In this document: in pieces, positions 27,549 through 36,520 of the stretch | Layout: every line of letters starts with the position of its first letter | Position numbering within the stretch: position 1 is the stretch's first letter | From: Futiania mangrovi | GTDB lineage: Bacteria > Pseudomonadota > Alphaproteobacteria > Futianiales > Futianiaceae | Assembly (NCBI RefSeq): GCF_024158125.1 | Contig: NZ_JAMZFT010000003.1 | Location: 186,001 to 250,000 of the forward strand | Direction of reading: 5' to 3' | Length of the DNA: 64,000 bases | Position numbers and translations under genes: made by a program | Notes under the pieces: model-generated | What the model saw: only the letters and a program-made list of their open reading frames with translations | What the model was told of the DNA's origin: nothing | Database searches by the model: none

Positions 27549-27613
27549 GGCCGGTCTCCCGTTCCGTATCTGCCGTTCTTGAGGAGATAGGCGCGCGGCA
27601 GGCCCCTGTCGAC

Positions 27614-28483
27614 CTATCCCGCCAGCTCGCGGGAGCGGCGCGTCGCCGCGGCGATCGCCTCGCTCAGCAGCTTCGCCATCGGCCCGGCGTCCGGATCGCC
27701 CTGGTGGTCGCCCATCAGCACGTCGAGCGCTGCGGCCGTCGTGCCATTGGGGCTCGTCACGTTGCGGCGCAGCTCTCCCGCGTCTTCGCCCGACCGGCGC
27801 ATCAGCTCGCCCGCGCCCGCGACGGTCGCGCGCGCCAGCTTCACCGCAAGCTCCTCCGGCAGCCCGGCGTCGATCCCGCCGCGGGTCATCGCCTCGACCA
27901 GGTGGAAGACATAGGCCGGGCCGGAGCCGGAGACCGCGGTGACCGCATCCATCAGCCCCTCGTCCTCGACCCACGCGACCTCGCCCACCGCGCGAAGCAG
28001 CATCGTGGCGAGCGCGCGGTCGTCGCCGCTCACAGCCGCGTTGGGATAGCAGACGGTCATGCCGCGCCCGATGGCGGCGGGCGTGTTCGGCATCGCCCGG
28101 ATGATCGGCTGGGACGCCCCGAACGCCGCCTCGAAGCCCGCGACCGTCTTGCCCGCCGCGACCGAGAGGATCAGCGTGCCCGGCCCCGCCATCCGCACGG
28201 CGTCCGCCAGCACCTTGTCCATCATCTGCGGCTTGACGGCGAGCACGATCACCCGCGGCGCGGGCACCTTGCCCACCTCCGGGTTGAGCAGCAGCCCGGC
28301 CTCGCGCACCAGCCCCGCCATGCGGTCGCCCACCCCGGGGTCGATCACCACGCCCGCGGGGCCTGCCACGCCGTTCTGGATCCAGCCTTCGAGCATCGCG
28401 CCGCCCATGCGGCCCGCGCCGACGAGCACGAGGGGGGCGTCCGGACCGACGCCGCCCTGCCTGTCTGAGCCCTGTTCCTGCAA
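27614..28483 (-). CDS. proC: Pyrroline-5-carboxylate reductase
   Basis: Final step of proline synthesis, reducing pyrroline-5-carboxylate with NAD(P)H. About 289 residues, slightly longer than usual because of an N-terminal extension. Motifs: [17 protein letters not shown], then [14 protein letters not shown], and [11 protein letters not shown] and [10 protein letters not shown] near the C-terminus. No ATG fits; the TTG at 28483 is chosen, with AAGGA just upstream. It follows the YbjN gene by seven nucleotides, so the two are probably cotranscribed. Confidence 0.9.
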   Translation of the reverse strand: MQEQGSDRQGGVGPDAPLVLVGAGRMGGAMLEGWIQNGVAGPAGVVIDPGVGDRMAGLVREAGLLLNPEVGKVPAPRVIVLAVKPQMMDKVLADAVRMAGPGTLILSVAAGKTVAGFEAAFGASQPIIRAMPNTPAAIGRGMTVCYPNAAVSGDDRALATMLLRAVGEVAWVEDEGLMDAVTAVSGSGPAYVFHLVEAMTRGGIDAGLPEELAVKLARATVAGAGELMRRSGEDAGELRRNVTSPNGTTAAALDVLMGDHQGDPDAGPMAKLLSEAIAAATRRSRELAG

Positions 28484-28490
28484 GTCTTCC

Positions 28491-29006
28491 TTACGCCTCC
28501 CCGACGGTCTCCACCATGGCGGCGTCCAGCGCGTTCTTCGCGCTCTTCCCGCCCCACAGCACGAACTGAAACGCCGGATAGTACCGCTCGCACGTCTCGA
28601 CCGCGATGTGCAACAGGCACTCCCACTGTTCCGGCCCCGTCGCGCCCCCGTGCACCAGCACGCCCTGCCGGTAGACGATGGAGCTTTCCTCCTGCCACAT
28701 GTCGAAGTGGCCGAGCAGCAGTTGCTCGTTGATCTTGCCCGCAAGCACGTAAAGCTCCGCCGTCCGCTCCGGCCCCAGCCCGTTCTTCGGCAGGCCTGCG
28801 TCGAACGCGCAGGCGAGGTGCAGCGTGCCCATGTCGTCGCGCCAGGTGATCGCGATCTGATAGTCGCACCAGTTCCCCTTGACCGTCACGAGCAGTTCGT
28901 CGTCGGCGGTGCGTTCGCACGGCCAATCCTCCCCGAACACCGTCTCCTCGATCATGTCGAGCGGATTGGTGCGCTCAGGCGTACTGTCGAACGTGACGAC
29001 CGTCAT
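28491..29006 (-). CDS. YbjN domain-containing protein
   Basis: 171 residues of the YbjN family, predicted type III secretion chaperone-like fold, of unknown function. PLDMIEETVFGEDWPCERTA, ITWRDDMGTLHLACAF and INEQLLLGHFDMW are conserved in alphaproteobacteria, where ybjN often precedes proC. The ATG at 29006 has GGAGGG upstream and is preferred to the 29081 start, which would lie upstream of a terminator-like hairpin. That hairpin lies in its 5' leader (29022-29065). Confidence 0.86.
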   Translation of the reverse strand: MTVVTFDSTPERTNPLDMIEETVFGEDWPCERTADDELLVTVKGNWCDYQIAITWRDDMGTLHLACAFDAGLPKNGLGPERTAELYVLAGKINEQLLLGHFDMWQEESSIVYRQGVLVHGGATGPEQWECLLHIAVETCERYYPAFQFVLWGGKSAKNALDAAMVETVGEA

Positions 29007-29021
29007 GGACCTGCCCTCCGG

Positions 29022-29065
29022 AAAGAAAAAAGCCCGGTGTCGGCCAAAGAGGCCGCCCGGACACC
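29022..29065 (-). terminator. Terminator-like hairpin upstream of ybjN
   Basis: On the minus strand GGTGTC pairs with GACACC (29060-29065 and 29036-29041) with an inner GGCC/GGCC pair (29051-29054 and 29042-29045) around a small loop, followed by a run of six Ts (complement of 29026-29031). It lies 16 nt upstream of the ybjN ATG, so it may end ubiK transcription or act as an attenuator in the ybjN leader. Confidence 0.55.
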
Positions 29066-29221
29066 AGATCTTGCGTGCCATGGCACATGTTGGGGAAACC
29101 CCTTTAGAGGCACACGAGCCCTAGCAGGGTGACGCAAGAATCGGGGCGCTGCAAGCGGGGCTCCGGACGCACGCTTCAGGCATCTGTGGAGGAATTGGCG
29201 AAAGCCAATGTGCGCGCGGGC

Positions 29222-29530
29222 TTACGGCCCGCCGGGGTCGCCGTCGGTGCCGCTCTGCGCGGGATGGCGCAGGTGATGGGGCAGTTTTGCGAAGGCGTCC
29301 TCGAGCCGGGCGAGCCGTGCCTCGAGCTCCGCGTTGCGCTCCGCCGTCTTGCGGGCCAGTTCGGCCATGGCGTCGAAATCCTCGCGGTTCACCACGTCCA
29401 TCTCGCCCATCAGGCTCTCCAGTTGCGCCTTGATGGCGGTTTCCGCCTCGTCGCGTACGCCCTGCGCCAGGCCCGCCGCATTGGTGGCGAGTTTCGCCAG
29501 ATCGTCGAGCAGGCGGTTTCTCGTTTGCAT
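29222..29530 (-). CDS. ubiK: Ubiquinone biosynthesis accessory factor UbiK
   Basis: 102-residue BMFP-domain protein (formerly YqiC), with a coiled-coil-like C-terminal half (AELARKTAERNAELEARLAR) and an N-terminal helix LDDLAKLATNAAGLAQGVRDEA. UbiK assists the ubiquinone hydroxylation complex under aerobic conditions. The ATG at 29530 with GGAGG upstream is used. The gene is divergent from lgt. Confidence 0.85.
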   Translation of the reverse strand: MQTRNRLLDDLAKLATNAAGLAQGVRDEAETAIKAQLESLMGEMDVVNREDFDAMAELARKTAERNAELEARLARLEDAFAKLPHHLRHPAQSGTDGDPGGP

Positions 29531-29707
29531 GGGCGACGCCTCCGCGACAGGGGAACAAGGGCCAGGTGACAGGACATGACACCCCTTCGCCCGCCTTTCA
29601 AGTGTCCGTGCCCGTCGCGCCCGCCTCCCTTCCGTCCGCTTGACGCCGCCGCGCGCCCCGCCCACTCTCCGGCCCGGACATTCTCCTCGAAGCAGGCAGG
29701 GCCGCCC

Positions 29708-30544
29708 ATGTACGCCGCCGCGATCCCCTTCCCCGCGATCGATCCTGTGCTGATCGAGATCGGGCCGCTCGCGATTCGCTGGTACGCGCTCGCCTATATC
29801 GCCGGGCTGGTGCTCGGGTGGCGGTATGTCGTGCGGCTGATGCGGCGCGAGGATCTGTGGGGCCGCCGGGGCGCGCCCGCGACCGCCGACGACATCGACG
29901 ACCTGCTCACCTGGGTAGCGCTGGGTGTGATCCTCGGCGGGCGGCTCGGCTATGTGCTCTTCTACAACCCCGGCTACTATCTCGCGAACCCGTTGCAGAT
30001 CCCCGTGTTGTGGGAGGGGGGCATGTCCTTCCACGGCGGGTTCCTGGGCGTGATCCTCGCCATTTTCGGCTTTGCAAGAAAACGCGGCATCCCGCTGTTT
30101 CCGCTGGGCGATTCCATCGCCGCCGCCGCCCCCATCGGCCTCTTCTTCGGGCGCATCGCGAACTTCATCAATGCCGAGCTTTACGGCCGCGCGACCGACG
30201 TGCCGTGGGCGGTGCTGTTTCCGGTTGCGCCCGACGGGCGTCTGGAGGCGCGCCATCCGAGCCAGCTTTACGAGGCGGCACTCGAAGGTCTCCTGCTCTT
30301 CCTCGTCCTGCGCTTTCTCACCCACCGGCGCGAGGCGCTGGAGCGGCCGGGCCTCGTCACCGGCGTCTTTCTCATCGGCTACGGGCTCTCCCGGATCGTC
30401 GTCGAGACGGTGCGGGAGCCGGATGCCCACATCGGCTATCTGGTACCGCTCGGCTGGACCGGCGTGACCATGGGCATGGTGTTGTCGCTGCCGATGGTGC
30501 TGATCGGCCTGTGGTTCGCGCTGCGGGCGCCGCGGCAGGCATGA
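29708..30544 (+). CDS. lgt: Prolipoprotein diacylglyceryl transferase
   Basis: First enzyme of lipoprotein maturation; transfers diacylglycerol from phosphatidylglycerol to the lipobox Cys. 278 residues with about seven TM helices. The Lgt signature GRLGYVLFYN and FHGGFLGVILA, and the downstream GRIANFINAELYGRATD (the conserved catalytic region), are present. The ATG at 29708 begins just before the first conserved TM (the frame runs open to 29576). It is the first gene of an overlapping operon with midA. Confidence 0.95.
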   Translation: MYAAAIPFPAIDPVLIEIGPLAIRWYALAYIAGLVLGWRYVVRLMRREDLWGRRGAPATADDIDDLLTWVALGVILGGRLGYVLFYNPGYYLANPLQIPVLWEGGMSFHGGFLGVILAIFGFARKRGIPLFPLGDSIAAAAPIGLFFGRIANFINAELYGRATDVPWAVLFPVAPDGRLEARHPSQLYEAALEGLLLFLVLRFLTHRREALERPGLVTGVFLIGYGLSRIVVETVREPDAHIGYLVPLGWTGVTMGMVLSLPMVLIGLWFALRAPRQA

Positions 30545-31677
30545 CGCGGGCGGCGACCGCGGTGCCCGCCCTGCACGACCGTATCGCGGCGGAGATCGCG
30601 GCCGACGGGCCGATGCCGCTCGCCCGCTACATGGCGCGCGCGCTGCTCGACCCGCGTGGCGGCTATTACACGACGGCCGAACCCTTCGGCGCGCGCGGCG
30701 ACTTCATCACCGCGCCGGAGATTTCCCAGGTGTTCGGGGAGGTTATGGCCCTCTGGCTCGCGCAATGCTGGCTCGACCAGGGCGCGCCTGCCGCGCCTTT
30801 GCTGGTGGAGCCCGGCCCCGGGCGCGGCACGCTGATGGCGGATGCCTTGCGCGCTCTGAAGGCCGTGCCCCCCTTGCGCGAGGGGCTGCGCGTCCGTCTC
30901 GTCGAGGCGAGCCCGCGCCTGTGTACAGTTCAGGAGGCGACGCTCGCCCCCCTTGCCGCCGGCATCGACCTCGGCTGGGCAGAAACGCTCGACGCCGCGC
31001 TCGACGCGGGCGGCGGCCCGCTCCTCCTGCTCGCCAACGAGTTCCTGGACGCCCTGCCCATCCGCCAGTTCCGCCGCGAGGGGGACCGCTGGCACGAGGT
31101 TCTGGTGGGACTGGCCCCTAACGGCGCACTCGCGCCCGTCCTCGCCCCCGACCCTGTGCCCGAAAGCGCCGTCCGCGCGCCCGGCACCGCCCCCCTTCCC
31201 GCGGCCGGCGGCGCGGTGGTCGAGCGGTGCCCCGCGGCCGAGGCCGCCGTCGCCGCCATCGCCGCCCGCATCGCCGCAGGCGGAGGGGCCGCCCTTCTCG
31301 TCGACTATGGCTATGGGGAGAGGCCGGGCCGCGCGACGTTCCGCGCCTATCGCGGCCACGACCACGCCGACCCCTTTGCCGCGCCCGGCACGGCGGACCT
31401 TACCGCCTCGGTCGATTTCGCCGCGCTCGCGGAGACGGCCCGCGCCGCCGGGGCCGCCGCCTTCGGCCCGGTGACGCAGCGCGACCTGCTGCTGGCGTTG
31501 GGGGCGGAGGCACGCACCGCTGCGCTCTGCGCCCGCGCCACGCCCGCGCAAGCCGGGAAGCTGCGCAGCGGACTTGCCCGCCTGACCGATGCCGCGGACA
31601 TGGGCGAGGCCTTCAAGGCCCTCGCCATCCTGCCGCCAGGTTCCCCCCCGCCTCCCGGTTTCGGAGACCCCGCATGA
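30541..31677 (+). CDS. SAM-dependent methyltransferase, MidA/NDUFAF7 family
   Basis: 378 residues. NDUFAF7/MidA proteins are needed for respiratory complex I assembly (NDUFAF7 dimethylates an Arg on a complex I subunit). PRGGYYTTAEPFGARGDFITAPEISQVFGE is the conserved N-terminal block, PGPGRGTLMADALR is the SAM motif, and ANEFLDALPIRQF is also conserved. The start ATG overlaps the lgt stop (ATGA) and the end overlaps the pgeF start in the same way, so the three genes are translationally coupled. Confidence 0.88.
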   Translation: MTRAATAVPALHDRIAAEIAADGPMPLARYMARALLDPRGGYYTTAEPFGARGDFITAPEISQVFGEVMALWLAQCWLDQGAPAAPLLVEPGPGRGTLMADALRALKAVPPLREGLRVRLVEASPRLCTVQEATLAPLAAGIDLGWAETLDAALDAGGGPLLLLANEFLDALPIRQFRREGDRWHEVLVGLAPNGALAPVLAPDPVPESAVRAPGTAPLPAAGGAVVERCPAAEAAVAAIAARIAAGGGAALLVDYGYGERPGRATFRAYRGHDHADPFAAPGTADLTASVDFAALAETARAAGAAAFGPVTQRDLLLALGAEARTAALCARATPAQAGKLRSGLARLTDAADMGEAFKALAILPPGSPPPPGFGDPA

Positions 31678-32468
31678 CAGCCCCCGCCCCCCCGCGCCCC
31701 TCGCCCCGCACCGCCAGCGCGCTGTCGGGCCTTGCCGGCATCCGCCACGGCTTCTTCACCCGCGCAGGCGGCGTGTCGCAGGGCCTCTACGCGGGCCTCA
31801 ACTGCGGCTTCGGCTCGAACGACGACAAGATCCACGTGGCGGAGAATCGTGCCCGCGTCGCCGCCGCGATGGGTGTTGCGCCCGCCAACCTGCTGACCGT
31901 CTACCAGGTGCACGGCGCCGACGTCGCGACCGTCACCGCCCCCTGGGCGCGCGAGGACGCACCCCGCGCCGACGCCGCCGTCACCGCGACGCCCGGGATC
32001 GCGCTCGGCATCCTCACCGCCGACTGCGTGCCCGTGCTGTTCGCCGACGCGGAGGCCCGCGTGATCGGCGCGGCGCACGCGGGCTGGCGCGGCGCGAAGG
32101 CCGGCGTGCTCAAGGCGACGGTGGAGGCCATGTCCGCGCTCGGCGCCGACCCTGCCCGCATCCACGCCGCGGTCGGCCCCGCGATCTCCGGCCCGGCCTA
32201 CGAGGTGGGCGCAGAGGTGCGCGACGCCTTCACCGGCGACGCGGCGGGCGCGGCCCGCTTCTTCCGCCCGTCCGCGCGCGAGGGACATTTCCTCTTCGAC
32301 CTGCCGGAGCTTGTCCTCTGGCAGCTCGAGGCGCTGGGCCTTCCCCGCGTCGACCGCCTGACCGATTGCACCTATGGCGAGGACGCGCTCTTCTACAGCT
32401 ACCGCCGCGCGACGCACCGGGGAGAGCCCGATTACGGCCGCCAGGTTTCCGCCATCGCGCTCGCCTGA
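31674..32468 (+). CDS. pgeF: Purine nucleoside phosphorylase LACC1/PgeF family (multicopper oxidoreductase-fold, YfiH-like)
   Basis: 264 residues of the COG1496 family, long annotated polyphenol oxidase/laccase-like, now tied to peptidoglycan editing and purine nucleoside metabolism. The metal/active-site signatures VYQVHGADV, LTADCVPVLFAD and AAHAGWRG (His/Cys triad) are present. The ATG overlaps the midA stop by 4 nt. The exact substrate is debated. Confidence 0.88.
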   Translation: MTAPAPPRPSPRTASALSGLAGIRHGFFTRAGGVSQGLYAGLNCGFGSNDDKIHVAENRARVAAAMGVAPANLLTVYQVHGADVATVTAPWAREDAPRADAAVTATPGIALGILTADCVPVLFADAEARVIGAAHAGWRGAKAGVLKATVEAMSALGADPARIHAAVGPAISGPAYEVGAEVRDAFTGDAAGAARFFRPSAREGHFLFDLPELVLWQLEALGLPRVDRLTDCTYGEDALFYSYRRATHRGEPDYGRQVSAIALA

Positions 32469-32520
32469 GCGGCCATCAACGGGCCCCCGCCAAGGGTGCC
32501 AACAGGGAGAGAGACGCGCC

Positions 32521-33672
32521 ATGGCACTGCACTTCAGCCGGGAGGAGTTCGCCACCCGCCTCGACCGCACGCTCGCGGTCATGGAGGACAAGGGTCTCGA
32601 CGCCCTGCTCGCCTTCGCGCCGGAGACGCATTATTGGCTCACCGGCTTCGACACCTTCGGCTATTGCTTTTTCCAGTGCCTCGTGGTGCGCGCGGACGGG
32701 CAGATGACGCTGCTGACCCGCTCAGCCGATTTGCGGCAGGCGCAGCAGACCTCGCTCATCTCCGACATCCGGATCTGGGAGGACCGCGACGGCGCCAACC
32801 CGGCGGAGGATCTGGCCGACCTTCTGGTCTCCCTCGGCCTTCTCGGCAAGCGCGTGGGCGTGGAGATCGACACCCACGGCCTCACCCACCGCAACGGCAA
32901 GCGGCTGGAGGCCGCCCTCGAGGGCCGCTTCGACATGCTCGACGCCTCGCTCCTCGTCCCGCCCCTGCGCCTCGTCAAGAGCGCGGCGGAGATCGCCTGC
33001 GTGACCCGCGCCGCAGAACTCGCCGACGACGCCTTCGACGCCGCGCTCGACGTGATCGCTCCCGGCGCGGACGAGGGCCATGTGCTCGCCGCCATGCAGG
33101 GCGCGGTGTTCGCGGGCGGCGGCGACTATCCCGGCAACCCGTTCATCATCGGCTCGGGCCGCGACGCGCTCCTGTGCCGCTACAAGTCCGGCCGGCGCGT
33201 GCTGGCGCCGCAAGACCAGATCACGCTCGAATGGGCGGGCGTGCATCGCCAGTATCACGCCGCCATGATGTGGACTGTGCCCGTGGGCCAGGCGAGCGAC
33301 CGCCACAAGCGCCTGTTCGAGGTCTCGCGCGACGCGCTCATGGCGTGCGAGAGCGCGCTCGCGCCCGGCAACACCATGGGCGACGTGTTCGCAGCGCACG
33401 CGGAAACCTTCGACCGCGCCGGCCTGTCGCAGCACCGGCTCAACGCCTGCGGCTATGCGATGGGCGCGCGCTATGCGCCCTCGTGGATGGATTATCCCAT
33501 GTTCTACAGGGACAACCCGGTGATCCTCGCGCCCGACATGACCTTCTTCCTGCACATGATCTGCATGGACAGCGAGACAGGCACCGCCATGACGCTCGGC
33601 CGCTCCTACCGGGTGACGCAAGCGGGCAACACCTGCCTCAGCCGGCGTCCGCTGGACCTGGTGGTGCGGTGA
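32521..33672 (+). CDS. M24 family peptidase-like protein (creatinase/ectoine hydrolase type)
   Basis: 383 residues: an N-terminal creatinase-like domain and a C-terminal pita-bread M24 fold (LEWAGVHRQYHAAMMWTVPVG, then LNACGYAMG and a C-terminal FFLHMICMDS). The DxG and DiTR positions that hold metal ligands in true aminopeptidases are replaced by E and H-AA-MM here, a pattern shared with creatinase and DoeA-type ectoine hydrolase. It is therefore probably a C-N hydrolase rather than a proline peptidase. The ATG at 32521 has GGGAGAGAG upstream. Substrate unknown. Confidence 0.82.
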   Translation: MALHFSREEFATRLDRTLAVMEDKGLDALLAFAPETHYWLTGFDTFGYCFFQCLVVRADGQMTLLTRSADLRQAQQTSLISDIRIWEDRDGANPAEDLADLLVSLGLLGKRVGVEIDTHGLTHRNGKRLEAALEGRFDMLDASLLVPPLRLVKSAAEIACVTRAAELADDAFDAALDVIAPGADEGHVLAAMQGAVFAGGGDYPGNPFIIGSGRDALLCRYKSGRRVLAPQDQITLEWAGVHRQYHAAMMWTVPVGQASDRHKRLFEVSRDALMACESALAPGNTMGDVFAAHAETFDRAGLSQHRLNACGYAMGARYAPSWMDYPMFYRDNPVILAPDMTFFLHMICMDSETGTAMTLGRSYRVTQAGNTCLSRRPLDLVVR

Positions 33673-33752
33673 GAAAACGCTTTCCCGACAGGACGATGCA
33701 AGGCAGACTTCGCGCGGGAGACAAGCGTCCGGTTGCGGAGGGGCGACGCAAT

Positions 33753-34751
33753 ATGTGGGGGAAATGCCACCGCGCCGCGGCGCGCCTGGTGTGCGTGGCG
33801 GGATTGCTTCTCGCCGCGCCCGCGCTCCCTGCGCTTGCCCAGCAGGCGGCGGACGCACCCGTGTCCGCAGCTGAGCGGACACCGGTCGCGCCGGTACCGT
33901 TCGTCGCATCCGCCCCGCTCTCCGTCCCCCCGATTTCCGGCATGCCGGCTGAGCAGGGGGAGGCGCTGGCCGCCCGCCTGCGGGCCGAGGTTGCGCGCAT
34001 CGGGCTGCGGGTGGCTGACGGTCCTCCCGCATCCGGCGCCGACGGCTTCACGCTCGAAGGCACGGCCGCCGCCGCCCGCGGGACGGAGGAGGCGACGGTC
34101 CTCGTGCTCTGGGGGCTCTTCCGCAACGACGGCGCGCCGGTCGACAGCTTCACGACCGAGCTTTCCCTGCCCGACGCGCACGGCGCCGATGCCGAGGGCG
34201 GGGCCAATGTCGCGTGGGACGGCGTGACCGGCCGCGTGCTCGACGTGATCGCCCAGAACGTCGCGGAGGTGCTGGACGGCCTCGCCGTCGGTACGCGCCT
34301 TGCCGCGAACGCGCCCGTGCCCCGCCCCAATCCCGTGCGCGGCCAGGGCCCGGCTGTGGAGCTTTCCGCGCTCAAGGAACAGACGGGTCCCGCCCCCATC
34401 CTGCTCGGCCCGGTGACGGGCGCGCCGGGCGACGGCAACATCAGCCTGCGCGAGGCGATGCAGGACACGCTGAAGAAGCGCGGCATCCCCCTCGTCAGCG
34501 GCGAGGTGAAGCGCTGGTACGCCGTCTCCGCGCGCGTCGCCGCCCGCGACGCCGGCGGCGGTTCCCAGGCCATCGAGATCGTCTGGAAGGTCGAGGACCC
34601 GCTGGGGCTCGAGGTCGGCGTCGTGCGGCAGGAGAATACGCTCCCCCGCTCCTCCATCGTGCCCGCGTGGGGCGACGTGGCAGGCTTCGCGGCCGATGCC
34701 GCCGCCGACGGCATCGTCTCGCTGCTGGAGCAGGTGGGCGAGACGTACTAG
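33753..34751 (+). CDS. Exported protein of unknown function
   Basis: 332 residues with a signal peptide ([20 protein letters not shown], cleavage likely near ALAQ). The mature part is Ala/Pro-rich at first and then carries a mixed alpha/beta domain with [54 protein letters not shown] and [20 protein letters not shown]. The last strings resemble proteins described as hypothetical in alphaproteobacteria. The ATG at 33753 has GGAGGGG upstream. It precedes prs by about 120 nt. Function not recognised. Confidence 0.7.
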   Translation: MWGKCHRAAARLVCVAGLLLAAPALPALAQQAADAPVSAAERTPVAPVPFVASAPLSVPPISGMPAEQGEALAARLRAEVARIGLRVADGPPASGADGFTLEGTAAAARGTEEATVLVLWGLFRNDGAPVDSFTTELSLPDAHGADAEGGANVAWDGVTGRVLDVIAQNVAEVLDGLAVGTRLAANAPVPRPNPVRGQGPAVELSALKEQTGPAPILLGPVTGAPGDGNISLREAMQDTLKKRGIPLVSGEVKRWYAVSARVAARDAGGGSQAIEIVWKVEDPLGLEVGVVRQENTLPRSSIVPAWGDVAGFAADAAADGIVSLLEQVGETY

Positions 34752-34873
34752 CCTCGCCCGCGCCGCACGCGAGGGTGCCCCCCGGCGCTGTCGCTTTACA
34801 GTGCCGGGGCGGATTGCTAAACCGCCCCCGTCGCCGCCGGGCGGCAGGCTGCAACAGACGAAGGGTCGCGCGG

Positions 34874-35806
34874 ATGAAGCTTCTCGCAGGGAACAGCAAC
34901 CGTCCGCTGGCGGAGGCGATCGCCGCCTACCTCAACATTCCGATGACCAGGGCCATCGTCCGGCGCTTTGCCGACATGGAGGTCTTCGTCGAGATCCAGG
35001 AGAACGTGCGCGGCGAGGACGTGTTCGTCGTGCAGTCGACCTCCTACCCTGCCAACGACCATTTGATGGAGTTGCTGATCTGCATTGACGCGCTCAAGCG
35101 CGCCTCGGCCAAGCGGATCACCGCCGTCATCCCCTATTTCGGCTATGCCCGCCAGGACCGGAAGCCCGGACCGCGCACGCCGATCTCGGCCAAGCTGGTG
35201 GCCGACCTCATCACCCGGGCCGGGGCCACGCGGGTCCTGACGATGGACCTGCACGCGGGCCAGATCCAGGGCTTCTTCGACATTCCGACCGACAACCTGT
35301 TCGCCCAGCCGGTGATGGTCAACGACATCAAGGAGCGGATGTCGGGCGACGATCTCATGGTCGTCTCGCCGGACGTGGGCGGCGTGGTGCGCGCCCGCGC
35401 CATCGCAAAGCGTCTCGGCTGCCCGCTCGCCATCGTCGACAAGCGCCGCGACCGTCCGGGCGAGTCGGAGGTGATGAACATCATCGGCGAGGTGGCGGGC
35501 CGGCGCTGCATCCTCGTCGACGACATCGTCGATTCGGGCGGCACGCTCTGCAACGCGGCGCAGGCGCTGATCGACCAGGGCGCGACGGAGGTGTCGGCCT
35601 ACATCACGCACGGCGTCCTCTCGGGCGGCGCGGTCGCGCGCATCACGGCGTCCGCACTGAAGGAGCTGGTGATCACCGACTCCATCCAGCCGACGGAGGC
35701 CGTGCGCGTGGCGCACAACATCCGCACCATCACCGTCGCCCCGCTGATCGGGGAGGCCGTGCGCCGCATATCCGGCGACGAGTCGGTGTCGGTCCTCTTC
35801 GACTGA
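34874..35806 (+). CDS. prs: Ribose-phosphate pyrophosphokinase
   Basis: Makes PRPP from ribose 5-phosphate and ATP for nucleotide, His and Trp synthesis. 310 residues, normal length. [33 protein letters not shown] and the PRPP-binding [15 protein letters not shown] are standard. The ATG at 34874 begins [13 protein letters not shown] (upstream ORF extension is from another frame). The product also serves the apt-dependent adenine salvage further along. Confidence 0.96.
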   Translation: MKLLAGNSNRPLAEAIAAYLNIPMTRAIVRRFADMEVFVEIQENVRGEDVFVVQSTSYPANDHLMELLICIDALKRASAKRITAVIPYFGYARQDRKPGPRTPISAKLVADLITRAGATRVLTMDLHAGQIQGFFDIPTDNLFAQPVMVNDIKERMSGDDLMVVSPDVGGVVRARAIAKRLGCPLAIVDKRRDRPGESEVMNIIGEVAGRRCILVDDIVDSGGTLCNAAQALIDQGATEVSAYITHGVLSGGAVARITASALKELVITDSIQPTEAVRVAHNIRTITVAPLIGEAVRRISGDESVSVLFD

Positions 35807-35821
35807 CCCTTCCGCCTTGGC

Positions 35822-35842
35822 GCGGCCTCAGCTGTAGGCCGC
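35822..35842. terminator. Possible hairpin at the prs/tenA convergent junction
   Basis: GCGGCCT (35822-35828) pairs with AGGCCGC (35836-35842) around CAGCTGT. It is in the tenA C-terminal end and just after the prs stop codon. No clear T-run. Confidence 0.3.
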
Positions 35843-36520
35843 GTCGAAGAACTCCACTTCCAGTTCCGTCATGCGGCGGAAGGCGCGGGCGGCCGCCTCC
35901 TGTTCCTCGGGCGTTGCGGCGTCGAGCGTGCGGTCCATTTCCTCGCGCAAGCCTTCGACGAAGCTCCGGAACGCCGGGACCGCGTGCAGGTCGATCCATT
36001 CCTGCGCCCAGGCCCGGCGCGGACGCACCTCCGCCGCCTCCCGCACCCCCCAGGTCAGGTAGCACCATTCCGCGCACAGAAGACAGGCGAGCCCCTGCGC
36101 ATAGGACCGTTCCGCTGCCGACAGCATCAGCCCGGCAAAGGCGCGCGTGACCTCGTGCACCGGCATGCGCGCCGCCTCCTGCGGCTCGATGCCCAGCTGG
36201 TCGAAGGTGCGCAGGAAGAAGTCGTTTTCCTCCGAGGTCAGCATGGCCGCAAAGGCTGCAAACCGGTGCTTGGCCGTCATGCCGGGCGCGCGCGCGATCA
36301 AATGACCCAGCACGCTCGCAAGATCCGTCACGAACAGGTGGTCCTGCACGGCATAGCGGCCGAACACCTCCGCGCTCAGCGTGTCGGCCCCCAGTTCCCG
36401 CGTGAAGCGGTGGCCGCAGGCGGCATCCCAGTGCGGCTGGGAGAGCCGAACCAGGATGTCCGTGGGCCGCGCGCCCGGCTCTGCGGCCCGCGCCTCAGCG
36501 TAGCTCGATGGCATACTCAT
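35828..36520 (-). CDS. tenA: TenA family protein (thiaminase II / aminopyrimidine aminohydrolase)
   Basis: 230 residues of the TenA/THI-4 fold. TenA salvages thiamine degradation products such as aminopyrimidines. The four-helix pattern includes FGRYAVQDHLFVTDLASVLG, FLRTFDQLGIEP and AEWCYLTWG. The usual catalytic Cys position is not clearly conserved, so it may be the TenA_E type. It overlaps the end of the upstream thiY-like gene by 26 nt, and its transcript probably starts at the TPP riboswitch. Confidence 0.84.
   Translation of the reverse strand: MSMPSSYAEARAAEPGARPTDILVRLSQPHWDAACGHRFTRELGADTLSAEVFGRYAVQDHLFVTDLASVLGHLIARAPGMTAKHRFAAFAAMLTSEENDFFLRTFDQLGIEPQEAARMPVHEVTRAFAGLMLSAAERSYAQGLACLLCAEWCYLTWGVREAAEVRPRRAWAQEWIDLHAVPAFRSFVEGLREEMDRTLDAATPEEQEAAARAFRRMTELEVEFFDAAYS

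Noticed and set aside
29222-30430. 402-residue minus-strand frame across ubiK and lgt
   Set aside because: Only the last 102 residues, UbiK, are supported. The rest is a shadow of lgt.
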